A stretch of 64,000 nucleotides of DNA from a virus. Shown piece after piece: positions 50,087 to 58,763 of this stretch. Location of the stretch: IMG/VR virus record IMGVR_UViG_3300037089_000251, positions 40,510-104,509 of that record; one strand, 5' to 3'. The number at the start of each line of letters is the position of its first letter. Position 1 is the stretch's first letter. The notes under the pieces were generated by a model. It saw only the letters and a program-made list of their open reading frames with translations, made no database searches and was not told the origin of the DNA. Both the position numbers and the translations under genes were made by a program.

Positions 50087-50779
50087 ATGGCGCAAGGCGG
50101 TTACATCTATCAGCAAGGAGCAAGCCCCCAGACGGAATCCGTAATCTCGTCTCGCTTCAAGATTTTTACGGATGTCGTGGGTGTGGGCAAGTTTGTGAAG
50201 CTGGGCGTCACGTCCTCCTTCCAAATCTCTGAAACCCGCACGGTCGAGGCAATCCGTGGGTTGGGCTATGGCGACCAAGTCGCTGAGCTTGTGCCCGGCG
50301 TCACGGAACCGCTGAGCATCACCATCCAGCGCACCTGCCTCTACCTTGCCAACATCATGCAGGTTCTCGGCTACAAGGCTGGCGTATCAGGCGGCGTCCG
50401 TTCCATCCGTCATCACCGCTGGCCGTTCGACATCAAGACCGAGATTGTCTTCTCCCAGCTTGCCTCGGAAGACCCGAGCAACGCCTCCGGTTTCGGCGGC
50501 GGAACCCCGGACCTCACCCCTGCGGACATCCCGAACGAGGGTGGGTTCAACAACCTCGGCAACCCCGGACTACAGGCGGTTGCGACGGTGTACGAGGGCT
50601 GCTGGATTTCCAACTACACCACTGGCTATGCCATTGAAACGGCCGCCGTGAACGAGAACGTAACCGTCTCCGTCACCGACATCTTCGATGTCAGCGGCAC
50701 GGTGTACGGTGAGTTCCTCGACAGCGGTCTGAACTCCGGTGATGCGACCGGCAGGAGCTTGCTCTACTCGATTTCTTAA
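50087..50779 (+). CDS. Probable tail tube protein, 230 aa
   Basis: Starts behind CAGGAGGAAG. The chain is all-beta with the order expected of tail tube subunits: FKIFTDVVGVGKFVKLGVTSSFQISETRTVEAIRGLGYGD, then VPGVTEPLSITIQRTCLYLANIM, then HHRWPFDIKTEIVF and YEGCWISNYTTGYAIET...ENVTVSVTDI near the end. Lying downstream of the sheath and with a size around 230 residues, it is a good tube candidate, although no named family could be confirmed. A GC hairpin (GCCGCC/GGCGGC) lies 15 bases before the ribosome binding site. Confidence 0.65.
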   Translation: MAQGGYIYQQGASPQTESVISSRFKIFTDVVGVGKFVKLGVTSSFQISETRTVEAIRGLGYGDQVAELVPGVTEPLSITIQRTCLYLANIMQVLGYKAGVSGGVRSIRHHRWPFDIKTEIVFSQLASEDPSNASGFGGGTPDLTPADIPNEGGFNNLGNPGLQAVATVYEGCWISNYTTGYAIETAAVNENVTVSVTDIFDVSGTVYGEFLDSGLNSGDATGRSLLYSIS

Positions 50780-50818
50780 TTCGGCGGTATTAAATCGCTA
50801 GGGGGTGAGACGGTATAC

Positions 50819-51106
50819 GTGGCGAGCATCGTTACCCAAAAGCAAGTCACGGCCAACGTCTCCCCTGCCCGCAAGTGCTGGCGGCTAGTCTGGAATACCC
50901 TGTCCAAGCGGGTCTTCATCCTCTACGAGAATGAGGGCCACACCATGACAATGCAATCCATGTTCTGCTCGTCCCCCACGGACGGGGGTCCTGATTCTGT
51001 GCCCAGCATCGAGGGAAAGAAGGAATGCCTGGAGGAGATGAAGAGGCTGGGACTGGTCTACTCCCCACCGCCAGCAGAGATGGTTAAAGGTGAGATTGGT
51101 CCCTAA
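50819..51106 (+). CDS. Hypothetical protein, 95 aa, GTG start
   Basis: GGGGGTGAG lies 10 bases before GTG 50819. The product has a Trp-rich strand start (ARKCWRLVWNTLSKRVFILYEN) and a helical end. No family recognised; it may be a tail assembly chaperone by position (between the tube gene and the next large gene), but nothing in the sequence proves it. Confidence 0.45.
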   Translation: MASIVTQKQVTANVSPARKCWRLVWNTLSKRVFILYENEGHTMTMQSMFCSSPTDGGPDSVPSIEGKKECLEEMKRLGLVYSPPPAEMVKGEIGP

Positions 51107-51176
51107 GGTATTTCCCTCCTTGTTCAAAACCCCATTTTAACAGAATACCCGAAGCCTAAGTAGGGGAATTGTCTCT

Positions 51177-54100
51177 ATGCTTACCAAGCCTCACTCGTCG
51201 CTGCTCCAGAAGAAAGCCTCCATGCTGCCCATCCCCGGAACAGGGGGGGTCGGTGGGATTGACGTTGCCGATATGGATAGCCTTGCCAGTCATGGCTTGG
51301 ACAGCCCGGCAGACCCCGCCAACAACTATACCCCTCTCTATGGCAAGGGGTCGGAGACGGATAGCCTCAAGCAGGCATGGTGGAGGGGTCGCAGTAAGAA
51401 CTACAAGCCTTGGAATCCCAAGGGCTGGTCCACGCAGCAACTCGCCGAGGGGATGGAGTCCAGAAAGAAAAGGATTGCTGAGGCAAATATAGAACGGGAC
51501 GAGGAGTTCACCAAGTACGTCCCTATTACCGACCGCCCCAGCGACTACTGGGAGCAGATGGACTATGACAGCGCCAACCGCATGGGACGGGGAATCCTCC
51601 ATGACGATGTCCGGGGACGGCGCTTCCGGGACCTTGACAAAGAGATTGCCCGCCTCAAGCGGGAGATGCGGTCCATAGAGATTGAGCAGGGGCGGCAAGC
51701 CAAGTCCCCTCTCCAGCAGCCTACCACCGCCAGCCTGAAGCTTGCCGACAACTCCATATGCCGTTGTGGTCATCAGTGGCACGAGCATTGGAGCCTCGGT
51801 AATTTTGGCTGCAAGGACACCTCGTGCGAGTGCAAAGGGTTCAAGGCAAAGACCGGCTCCGTAAACTCATTGCTCCACCCCAAGCGGGCCGACCTGAGCG
51901 ACATCTGGGCAACCGGGAGCGAGGGACTGGGGGACAAGGAGGACTTCCGGGCAGGACTTAAGCAGGAATGGGACGACCCGGACGGCTACCTGTACCGCTC
52001 CGAGGTCTACTGCCCCCGCTGCGGTCGGGAGCTTATCGACGAGCTTATCGACACCAAGCAAATAGGTCCGTCTGCACCGGATGAAAACGACGAGTGGACC
52101 AAGGACTCGGACATAGTCCCCCAGCCCATACTCTCCTTGGAGCCTGGCATGGAGAGATGCGGGAAGTGCGGCGACGACGCCCGCCCGGAGACGAGGGAGC
52201 CGGGCGAGCTTAACGACCAAGACAAGGACTTCCTCAAGGACATGAAAATCTCCCTCGCTTCCCTCAAGGGGCTTTCCAAGCGGGTAGCCTCGGACAGTCC
52301 GCTACTTCAGCCGCCCGACCCAAGCAGCGCCACCTTCTTCAAGGAGAGCGAGAACGACGGCTGGGAGGACCCCGAGTACAACAAGGAGTGGCTAAAGGGG
52401 GTAAGGGCAAAGAAGAAGCCCCGCTGCCCGCATTGCGGCTCAGATGATTATGCCCTGATGCCTACCGACTTCGAGACTGCCAAGTGCAACAAGTGCGAGA
52501 AGACCTGGGACCACGGCATCGTGCCGGGGATAAACGACCCCAGTGAAGGCAAGACGGCGGCGAACCCCAACCACACCGTGCGGGACTTCAACCGCAAGAA
52601 CCCTAATAGGTGGAAAGAACTCAGAGAGAGTCAAGGGGTGCCTGAACGACCCTTGCAGCCCTTCACCCAGTGGCTCATCGAAGAGGCTGGGAAGGGAAAG
52701 CGTTACAATACCATTGAAGAGGCACGGGCTGTCTATGACACCTTGCCTGCCGAGGGCAAGACTGCCTCCGACTGGAATACCGAAGACCCCTCCAAGATGG
52801 ACCCGGCTCTCGCCGCCCATCTCAGGAGCAAGGGGATGAACCCATGGATGGCCCCCACTACCAGGCTCCCTGATGCGGAGATGAAGAAGTTCCCGATAAC
52901 CAAGGAGATTCTGGCTTGGGAGAAGGAGACAGGACGCCGGATGGACTCCGGGCAGGCATCCCTGCTCCTCCCCCGGACGGCCGCCGATGCGGGTCCCGAG
53001 GGCTTCCCCCCGCCCCAGCGTGAGCTTGACTACGATGGGTGGTCCACCATCGGCACCCTGCGCAAGCGCATGACGGAACTCTACAATGCCTGGCGCAACA
53101 AGGAAATCACCCGTGAGGAGTACGAGGTCGAGAACTACCTCCTGAATGTAGCCAGAGAGGCTGCCAAGAAGGCTTGGACAGACGACCCCAAGTACCGGGA
53201 ACTGACCAAGGCCATAGACTCATCGGAAGGCAGGAATGACACGGACTTCCTGAAGTCAATGGGAGTCACATCTGCCAAGAACGCCAGCGAGAAGTCCTAC
53301 GGCATGGGCACACCGCTCGGCGGGGCATCCAGCGTGCCCGCCCCGAACAACACGCAGGAGAAGTCACAAGACCCACTCCAGACCCCACAGAGTCCATGGC
53401 AACCGCCCGACACCGCCAAGGCCAACACCGCCCCGGAGCAGGCGACCGACCAGATGGCGGACGAGGTGGTGAAGAAGCTCCAGGACAAGATGGGCAATGT
53501 GGAACTCTCCCAAATCGTCCGGACCGACGAGGGCGAGGAGAAGCCGGGCAGGTCGGACATCAAGCGGCACATCGACAAGAGCTTGCTTGACAAGGACTAT
53601 TCCCCTCCCCGCCCGCTGAGCAAGGGTGCGGGTATAGCAGATGAGGCAGAGTATGACGAGGAGCCGTATGACCCAGAAGCTTACAATGCGAATGCCTTCC
53701 TCAGAGCAGACGAGAGTGTTGAAGACCTACCCACCATTAGACAGATAGAGGAAACCAACAAAGCCCCTGCTGAGTTGGAGTGCAATACCTGCAAGCTGAA
53801 AAGCAGCCAGATGAATGATGGAAAAGCCACCAACTATGAGTTGGCTATATGGCTGATGAGGCAGCATCTCCACGATAAACACCAAGCGAAGTTTGGTCCC
53901 CATTCATTCACTAATCTCACTTCTGTCGAAAGGAATCTTACGCCGAGCAGCGAAGACAAGGACTTCCTCAAGGGGATGGGCATCAAGGAAGCTGGGCGCT
54001 ACCACGGATACGGTGAGGACGAGGGCGACGACGAGGAAGTCACCGACCTCGGAACCAAGTATGGGCAGCCCATCGGGGGTAAGCCCAAGCCAGAGTACCG

Positions 54101-55307
54101 TTGCCCCATATGCGGATGGAGCGGCGAGGGGTCCATGCTGAACCACATGCAGGCATACCATCCCGGAAGCACCCCATCCATCGACATCGACGAGACGCTC
54201 TCCGATGTCAAGATGGGACCGGAGGACCATTGCCCGATATGCGGACTCAACTGGGTGGGATGGGGACAGAGCTACAAGGACGACCACACCGAGGGTCACC
54301 TTGCCAAGAAGGAAGCACCGCCGTCCTCCAAGCCCCCTCGATTCCGCCCGACCAAGGACGACAAGGACTTCCTCAAGGGGATGGGCATCAAGGGGTCGAA
54401 GACCGCCGCCGACGCCGAGGCGTGGTGGAGGAGCACCGTCAATACCAAGCGCCGGGAGCTTGCGGGCGCATTGGGCATCGACAAGTACTGGAGCCATTTC
54501 GTCTGGGAGTCCCTGCCCCCGGAGATACAGGAGAAGGTCAAGGCAAGCCTGCCGCAGGCGACAGAGCCACAGCTTGAGCTTAACCCCGAGGACAGGGAAC
54601 TCCTCGGCGGCATGAAGATACAGGCTGCGGGCAAGAAATGGAACCCCATATTGGCCAAGGAATTCTATGACAAGGGGCTGGCATCGGCCATGGACGGCAA
54701 CTGGAACGAGGCGGCCAACGCCCTGAGCCAGTCACTCAACCACAACCCCTATAACGGACCTGCTCATTTCATGCTGGGTATTGTCTTCGCCCAAGACGGG
54801 GACACGGCAGCAGCACTCTCGCAGTTCAAGGACTCCCTCCGCACCAGCCCCAAGGAGGACTACCCCTACCATGGGATTATCACCGAGCTTTCCCGCAAGG
54901 GCGAGCTAGACGGGCTTCCGCAGGACGTGAAGAACTATCTCCTCGACAACATGGTGGCCAAGACGGCGGCGGGCAGCAAGGTAGCCAAGGGTTTGGGTGC
55001 CCCGATAAAGGAGCGCACGGCCGCTGAGGGAGAGACGTGGTGGAGGAGTTGCAAGACCTGCGGAAAGCCCGCCTTGGAGTTGAAGAAGGGGGAGAACGTC
55101 CGGGGACCAGTGTGGTGCGAGGAATGCTCCCCAAGTGGTCTCAAGGAACCCCGTACCCTCCCGAAAGCAGCGGTGCAGGTGGAGGATGGTGTCAACCTCG
55201 TGTGCCCAAACTGCAAGGGGACGGAAACCAAACCCGTGGACGACCCTGATACCGAGGATGGAAATCTAGTCGAATGTGTAACATGTGGGGCGTTCTTTGC
55301 CAAATAA
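51177..55307 (+). CDS. Giant multidomain protein with five DKDFLxxMGI motifs and zinc ribbons, 1376 aa
   Basis: Five copies of an acidic-x-D-F-L-x-x-M-(G/K)-I motif lie at residues 349-358, 688-697, 927-936, 1062-1071 and 1139-1148, spaced by unlike sequence. Between them are zinc clusters (CRCGHQWHEH...CECKG near 195; CPRCG...CGKCG near 280-335; CPHCG...CNKCEKTW near 420; CPICGW...H and CPICGL...H near 980-1040; CKTCGK...CEEC and CPNCKG...CVTCG at the C-terminus) and a TPR-like segment (FYDKGLASAMDGNWNEAANALSQSL, near 1165). Several KTAA/RTAA sites occur. It looks like a string of domains, possibly a processed internal head protein. No family known to me. Confidence 0.55.
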   Translation: MLTKPHSSLLQKKASMLPIPGTGGVGGIDVADMDSLASHGLDSPADPANNYTPLYGKGSETDSLKQAWWRGRSKNYKPWNPKGWSTQQLAEGMESRKKRIAEANIERDEEFTKYVPITDRPSDYWEQMDYDSANRMGRGILHDDVRGRRFRDLDKEIARLKREMRSIEIEQGRQAKSPLQQPTTASLKLADNSICRCGHQWHEHWSLGNFGCKDTSCECKGFKAKTGSVNSLLHPKRADLSDIWATGSEGLGDKEDFRAGLKQEWDDPDGYLYRSEVYCPRCGRELIDELIDTKQIGPSAPDENDEWTKDSDIVPQPILSLEPGMERCGKCGDDARPETREPGELNDQDKDFLKDMKISLASLKGLSKRVASDSPLLQPPDPSSATFFKESENDGWEDPEYNKEWLKGVRAKKKPRCPHCGSDDYALMPTDFETAKCNKCEKTWDHGIVPGINDPSEGKTAANPNHTVRDFNRKNPNRWKELRESQGVPERPLQPFTQWLIEEAGKGKRYNTIEEARAVYDTLPAEGKTASDWNTEDPSKMDPALAAHLRSKGMNPWMAPTTRLPDAEMKKFPITKEILAWEKETGRRMDSGQASLLLPRTAADAGPEGFPPPQRELDYDGWSTIGTLRKRMTELYNAWRNKEITREEYEVENYLLNVAREAAKKAWTDDPKYRELTKAIDSSEGRNDTDFLKSMGVTSAKNASEKSYGMGTPLGGASSVPAPNNTQEKSQDPLQTPQSPWQPPDTAKANTAPEQATDQMADEVVKKLQDKMGNVELSQIVRTDEGEEKPGRSDIKRHIDKSLLDKDYSPPRPLSKGAGIADEAEYDEEPYDPEAYNANAFLRADESVEDLPTIRQIEETNKAPAELECNTCKLKSSQMNDGKATNYELAIWLMRQHLHDKHQAKFGPHSFTNLTSVERNLTPSSEDKDFLKGMGIKEAGRYHGYGEDEGDDEEVTDLGTKYGQPIGGKPKPEYRCPICGWSGEGSMLNHMQAYHPGSTPSIDIDETLSDVKMGPEDHCPICGLNWVGWGQSYKDDHTEGHLAKKEAPPSSKPPRFRPTKDDKDFLKGMGIKGSKTAADAEAWWRSTVNTKRRELAGALGIDKYWSHFVWESLPPEIQEKVKASLPQATEPQLELNPEDRELLGGMKIQAAGKKWNPILAKEFYDKGLASAMDGNWNEAANALSQSLNHNPYNGPAHFMLGIVFAQDGDTAAALSQFKDSLRTSPKEDYPYHGIITELSRKGELDGLPQDVKNYLLDNMVAKTAAGSKVAKGLGAPIKERTAAEGETWWRSCKTCGKPALELKKGENVRGPVWCEECSPSGLKEPRTLPKAAVQVEDGVNLVCPNCKGTETKPVDDPDTEDGNLVECVTCGAFFAK

Positions 55308-55338
55308 CGAATAGGGAACACCTTATTAGGTGGTGTAG

Positions 55339-56238
55339 ATGTCTTTTGAGAAGGTCGCCAGTGCGGTAGTCAGGGAGCCGGTGCTCACCCCCCAAGCTTG
55401 GGAGCAGGAATGGGGCGGTAGGGCGTTTCATATCCCTCTGTCCACGCCCGCCAAGACGTTCTGGAAGACCGCCTCGTCCAACAAGACCAAGTACCTCCTG
55501 AGCCACTGCACCATCATGTCCTCCGTGGCCACGGAATCCGCCCCCGAGGACTATCTCATCCGCCCGGCCTCTGCCCACCTCGTTAACAACAATGATGACG
55601 CTTGGTCGAACGGCGTCATGAAGTCATCCTACAAGACCTTCGTGGGGGCGTTCAACTTCGTCGAGCACTTCCAGAACAGCAAGTACGCCAAGGGGCATAT
55701 CGTCGATAGCGTCCTGCGCAAGATACACCTGACTCAGGACCCACGGGACAGCGTCTACTTCGTGGACATCCTCGTGGCCACCGACCTGTCCCACAGCAAG
55801 CTGGCCGCCCAGATTCGCAACGGGGAGGTCAAGTACCTCAGCATGGGCTGCGTCACCGACCTCGTCATCTGCTCATTCTGCGGGCAGCATGTTACCGATG
55901 CCTCGACCTACTGCCACCACCTCCAGTTCAACAAGGGTTCGTTCCTCCCCGACGAGGACGGGCAGCCCCGCCGTGTAGCCGAGCTTTGCGGCCACGAGTC
56001 CCTGCCGGGCGGCGGCGTCAAGTTCGTGGAGGCAAGCTGGGTGCAGACCCCGGCGTTCCCCGGAGCCGTAAAGAGGTCGATTGTGGCGGAGGAATGGCTG
56101 GGTCCGGCCACCTCGTATACCCGCAAATCCGCCGATGCTAGCAGATTTGCCAAGGCTGCCTCGCAAAACGAGGACTATGGTTCCCTTAATTTGGGAGAGA
56201 TGTTGCTCTCACGGGACAACGGAGGAAATCTCAGATAA
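55339..56238 (+). CDS. Prohead protease-like protein, 299 aa
   Basis: Positioned before a scaffold-like gene and upstream of the capsid gene, the usual place of the head maturation protease. VDILVATDLSHSKLAAQIRNGEVKYLSMGCV (about residues 145-175) has the protease pattern of a strand, a helix and then the L-S-M-G turn with the likely nucleophile Ser; a candidate His lies in NFVEHFQ. A CSFCGQHV...YCHHL zinc-like insertion follows. Its last base overlaps the scaffold start. Assignment rests on pattern and context. Confidence 0.65.
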   Translation: MSFEKVASAVVREPVLTPQAWEQEWGGRAFHIPLSTPAKTFWKTASSNKTKYLLSHCTIMSSVATESAPEDYLIRPASAHLVNNNDDAWSNGVMKSSYKTFVGAFNFVEHFQNSKYAKGHIVDSVLRKIHLTQDPRDSVYFVDILVATDLSHSKLAAQIRNGEVKYLSMGCVTDLVICSFCGQHVTDASTYCHHLQFNKGSFLPDEDGQPRRVAELCGHESLPGGGVKFVEASWVQTPAFPGAVKRSIVAEEWLGPATSYTRKSADASRFAKAASQNEDYGSLNLGEMLLSRDNGGNLR

Positions 56239-58559
56239 TGGCAAACACCAACCCACTTATCCTGAAGTATCGGCGCAAGGTGGCTGAACTCGGCCAACTG
56301 GACAACGAAATCAACAAGCTGGACATGACCCTCCCCGAGGGCGAGGGCGAGAAGACGTTCGACTACCTTGCCCAGAAGCGCACCGAGATTGAGGAAGAAA
56401 TCAAGGGCATGCAGGAGAAGGTGCAATTCCTGACTGCCTGGGGACGATTCAAGGAAGGACCGTGGTCGGAGGCTCTCAAGTCCGAGCTTGACGGCTTGGA
56501 CGATAACATCGGGGAGATTGCCACCAGCAATGCCGCCCCCACCGACGAGCCGCTCACCGAAGCCGGACTACCGGCCCCCCCGAAAGCAACCTCCCCGAAC
56601 GAGCCGCCCCTGCCCGAGGCAGGACCGGAAGTACCCCCCGAGCCATCCCCCACCGAGGACTTCCCCCCGGAGGCACCCCCTGCCGAGGCGTCACCAGAGC
56701 CACCCGTAGGACCCGAAGGAACCTCCGAGGTTCCGCCCGAACCATCTCCTGCCCCGCCAACACCCATGCAGGCGAGCAAGAAACACAACTATCCAAGTTC
56801 TAATAAGAAGGGCAATACCAGCCCTAACTCCGAGAGGGGAAAGATTATGGCAAACGACACGAAGACTTCATTGAAAGAAAAGCTCGCCGACCTGAAGCAG
56901 AACCGGGCAGTAATCAGCCGGGAAGCCAAGATGAGGGTCGCCGCAGCTTGGACCATCGCCAAGACGATGCTCCCGTCCGCCCCGGTGGAAGCCCAGAAAG
57001 CGTTCGCTGCGTCCTTGCTCAACAACAAGACCAGCGCCCTCAAGGCTGCCTTGAAGCAGACCGCCGTCAACGCCCATTACACCAAGGTGGCCGAGACCTT
57101 CAAGGAAGTCCACAAGGTCGAGATGAACGACCTCTTGGAGAACCCCAGCGTCCTCTCGGAAGCGAAGAACGCCGTGAAGTCCGAGGTCAAGGGCGAGGCG
57201 AAGAACGCCACCCCCAAGAGCGCCGACGACCGCAAGGACGCCGGACCGCAGACCCCGACCTATAACGACGGTCGTGGCCATGGCGGTGGGACTGCCTCGG
57301 AGCCGAAGGAAGTCGATGCCGGTAAGGCAGCCGAACGTCCGGGTGCTGGCGAGCGTCCTGGCGACACCGTGGACCTGTCCGAGGGCAAGTCGGCTGGCAA
57401 GAAGGCGGCCGTATGTCCCAACTGCAAGGGCGGAAAGATGTGCTCCAAGTGCGCTGCCAAGGCAGCCGCCGCCAAGTCCAAGAAGGCGGAGTTCCCGCCC
57501 GCCGCAGGCGCACCGCCTGCTGCACCTCCTGTTGACGCAGGCGCACCCCCAGTGGATGCAGGCGTACCGCCTGTTGACGCAGGAGCGCCCCCGGTAGAGG
57601 AGGGAATCCCCGGTGAAGAGCCGCCCATGGACATGCCGCCCACAGATGGTCTGCCCCCGGCTGGTCCCGAAGGCGGGATGGGTGGAGAGGCCGAGGCCAC
57701 CGAGATGGTGACCGAGGAGAAGATTAAGGAACTCGGCGAGAAGGCGCAAGAGCTTTCCGACGAAATCCAAGCCCTCGTCCAAGATGTCAATGCCGAGGAG
57801 GCCGAAGGGGAGGAAGTTCCCGGAGGCGTCCTGGAGACCGAAGGCGAGGAGCTTGAGGAAATCGGCGAAGGCTTGGAAGGCGAGGCCGAGGTCGTTGAGG
57901 GAGAGGGCGAGTCGCTCGAAGGCGAAGGCGACGAGCAGGCGCTTGACCTCGACCAAATCTTCAACGAGGAGTCCATGGGCGAGAAGCAGTCAGCCCTGGC
58001 GAACGAGTCCGACAACAGCGGTTCCGAGTTCTTTGCCCCCTCCGCTGCCATGGACATGGAAGCCACTCTGGATGACAACGGCGTGCAGGAATTTGGCGAT
58101 GTCGTAGCCGCCATGTTCAGCCGCCAAGGTGCGGACGACGACCCATTGGCAGCACTGATGGGCGGAGTCAGGACCGCTGCCCAGGTGGCAGGCATGGAAG
58201 TCGTGCCCAGCTTTACGGGCGAGGCTGCCAAGCACTTCGAGCAGAGCGAAACCAGCAAGGAGGCTCGTGACAGCGAGTCCGACCACTCCGACGACCTCTG
58301 GGCCGACACCATCAAGATTGTGGAGCCAGAGGACAGCGAGCAGAAGCGCACCCCGCAGGATGCCGTGCCGGAACTCAAGGAACCCGCCGAAGGCAAGGCT
58401 CCTGAGTCTCAGGGCAAGGCAGCAGGCAGAGCAGCCGCAAAGCCCGCCGCCAAGAAGCCCGCAACCCTTCGGAAGATTAAGCCCATCATCGCTTCCGACA
58501 AGGATGCGCCGAAGAACTTCGACCCGGCAAAGGCGTTGTTCGCTGACGACTTCGAGTAA
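56238..58559 (+). CDS. Scaffold-like head protein with internal start, 773 aa
   Basis: Coiled-coil N-terminus (RRKVAELGQLDNEINKLD...EEIKGMQEKVQF), a Pro/Glu linker (about 100-180), then at residue 204 an internal Met with GAGAGGGGAAAG upstream (ATG 56847), starting a helical, Lys/Ala-rich part. A CPNCKGGKMCSKC site, PVDAG repeats and a very acidic stretch (about 480-600) follow, ending in a basic tail. High charge and low Cys/Trp fit a scaffolding or core protein that is cut by the protease encoded just before it. The internal start could yield a 570-residue second form. Confidence 0.6.
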   Translation: MANTNPLILKYRRKVAELGQLDNEINKLDMTLPEGEGEKTFDYLAQKRTEIEEEIKGMQEKVQFLTAWGRFKEGPWSEALKSELDGLDDNIGEIATSNAAPTDEPLTEAGLPAPPKATSPNEPPLPEAGPEVPPEPSPTEDFPPEAPPAEASPEPPVGPEGTSEVPPEPSPAPPTPMQASKKHNYPSSNKKGNTSPNSERGKIMANDTKTSLKEKLADLKQNRAVISREAKMRVAAAWTIAKTMLPSAPVEAQKAFAASLLNNKTSALKAALKQTAVNAHYTKVAETFKEVHKVEMNDLLENPSVLSEAKNAVKSEVKGEAKNATPKSADDRKDAGPQTPTYNDGRGHGGGTASEPKEVDAGKAAERPGAGERPGDTVDLSEGKSAGKKAAVCPNCKGGKMCSKCAAKAAAAKSKKAEFPPAAGAPPAAPPVDAGAPPVDAGVPPVDAGAPPVEEGIPGEEPPMDMPPTDGLPPAGPEGGMGGEAEATEMVTEEKIKELGEKAQELSDEIQALVQDVNAEEAEGEEVPGGVLETEGEELEEIGEGLEGEAEVVEGEGESLEGEGDEQALDLDQIFNEESMGEKQSALANESDNSGSEFFAPSAAMDMEATLDDNGVQEFGDVVAAMFSRQGADDDPLAALMGGVRTAAQVAGMEVVPSFTGEAAKHFEQSETSKEARDSESDHSDDLWADTIKIVEPEDSEQKRTPQDAVPELKEPAEGKAPESQGKAAGRAAAKPAAKKPATLRKIKPIIASDKDAPKNFDPAKALFADDFE
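56847..58559 (+). CDS. Nested in-frame product of the scaffold gene, 570 aa
   Basis: ATG 56847 is in frame and is preceded by GAGAGGGGAAAG. The sequence just before it is linker-like (NKKGNTSPNSERGK), as expected for a fusion boundary. Nested scaffolds of this kind are known in lambda (Nu3 inside C). Expression is not proven. Confidence 0.4.
   Translation: MANDTKTSLKEKLADLKQNRAVISREAKMRVAAAWTIAKTMLPSAPVEAQKAFAASLLNNKTSALKAALKQTAVNAHYTKVAETFKEVHKVEMNDLLENPSVLSEAKNAVKSEVKGEAKNATPKSADDRKDAGPQTPTYNDGRGHGGGTASEPKEVDAGKAAERPGAGERPGDTVDLSEGKSAGKKAAVCPNCKGGKMCSKCAAKAAAAKSKKAEFPPAAGAPPAAPPVDAGAPPVDAGVPPVDAGAPPVEEGIPGEEPPMDMPPTDGLPPAGPEGGMGGEAEATEMVTEEKIKELGEKAQELSDEIQALVQDVNAEEAEGEEVPGGVLETEGEELEEIGEGLEGEAEVVEGEGESLEGEGDEQALDLDQIFNEESMGEKQSALANESDNSGSEFFAPSAAMDMEATLDDNGVQEFGDVVAAMFSRQGADDDPLAALMGGVRTAAQVAGMEVVPSFTGEAAKHFEQSETSKEARDSESDHSDDLWADTIKIVEPEDSEQKRTPQDAVPELKEPAEGKAPESQGKAAGRAAAKPAAKKPATLRKIKPIIASDKDAPKNFDPAKALFADDFE
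57522..57602 (+). repeat. Tandem PVDAG peptide repeat in scaffold gene
   Basis: Three to four copies of a ~24-base unit encoding PPVDAGAP/PPVDAGVP. Confidence 0.7.
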
Positions 58560-58575
58560 ACCACCCAACCATCAG

Positions 58576-58609
58576 ACCCCCGGACATCCGGTCCGGGGGT
58601 TCGTGTTTT
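58576..58609 (+). terminator. Rho-independent terminator
   Basis: 10-bp stem ACCCCCGGAC/GTCCGGGGGT with a 5-base loop, then TCGTGTTTT. Confidence 0.85.
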
Positions 58610-58763
58610 AGGCTCGCCCGTACTGGGCGAGGCTAGATAATCCCACCCTAATGCGCCCGGAACCTAGATGTTTCGGGCGTCCCTCCTCTAGCTACAAAAC
58701 TAGACTATCTAATCTGGTAGTGAAGACAATTAACATTTTAATTTTACAAGAAGGAGCATCCGC
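58610..58763. other. Structured intergenic region
   Basis: Two further hairpins (CTCGCCC/GGGCGAG at 58613-58632; CGCCCG/CGGGCG at 58652-58679), then AT-rich sequence with AAGAAGGAG before the fibre gene. Probably holds the promoter of the fibre gene. Confidence 0.45.
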
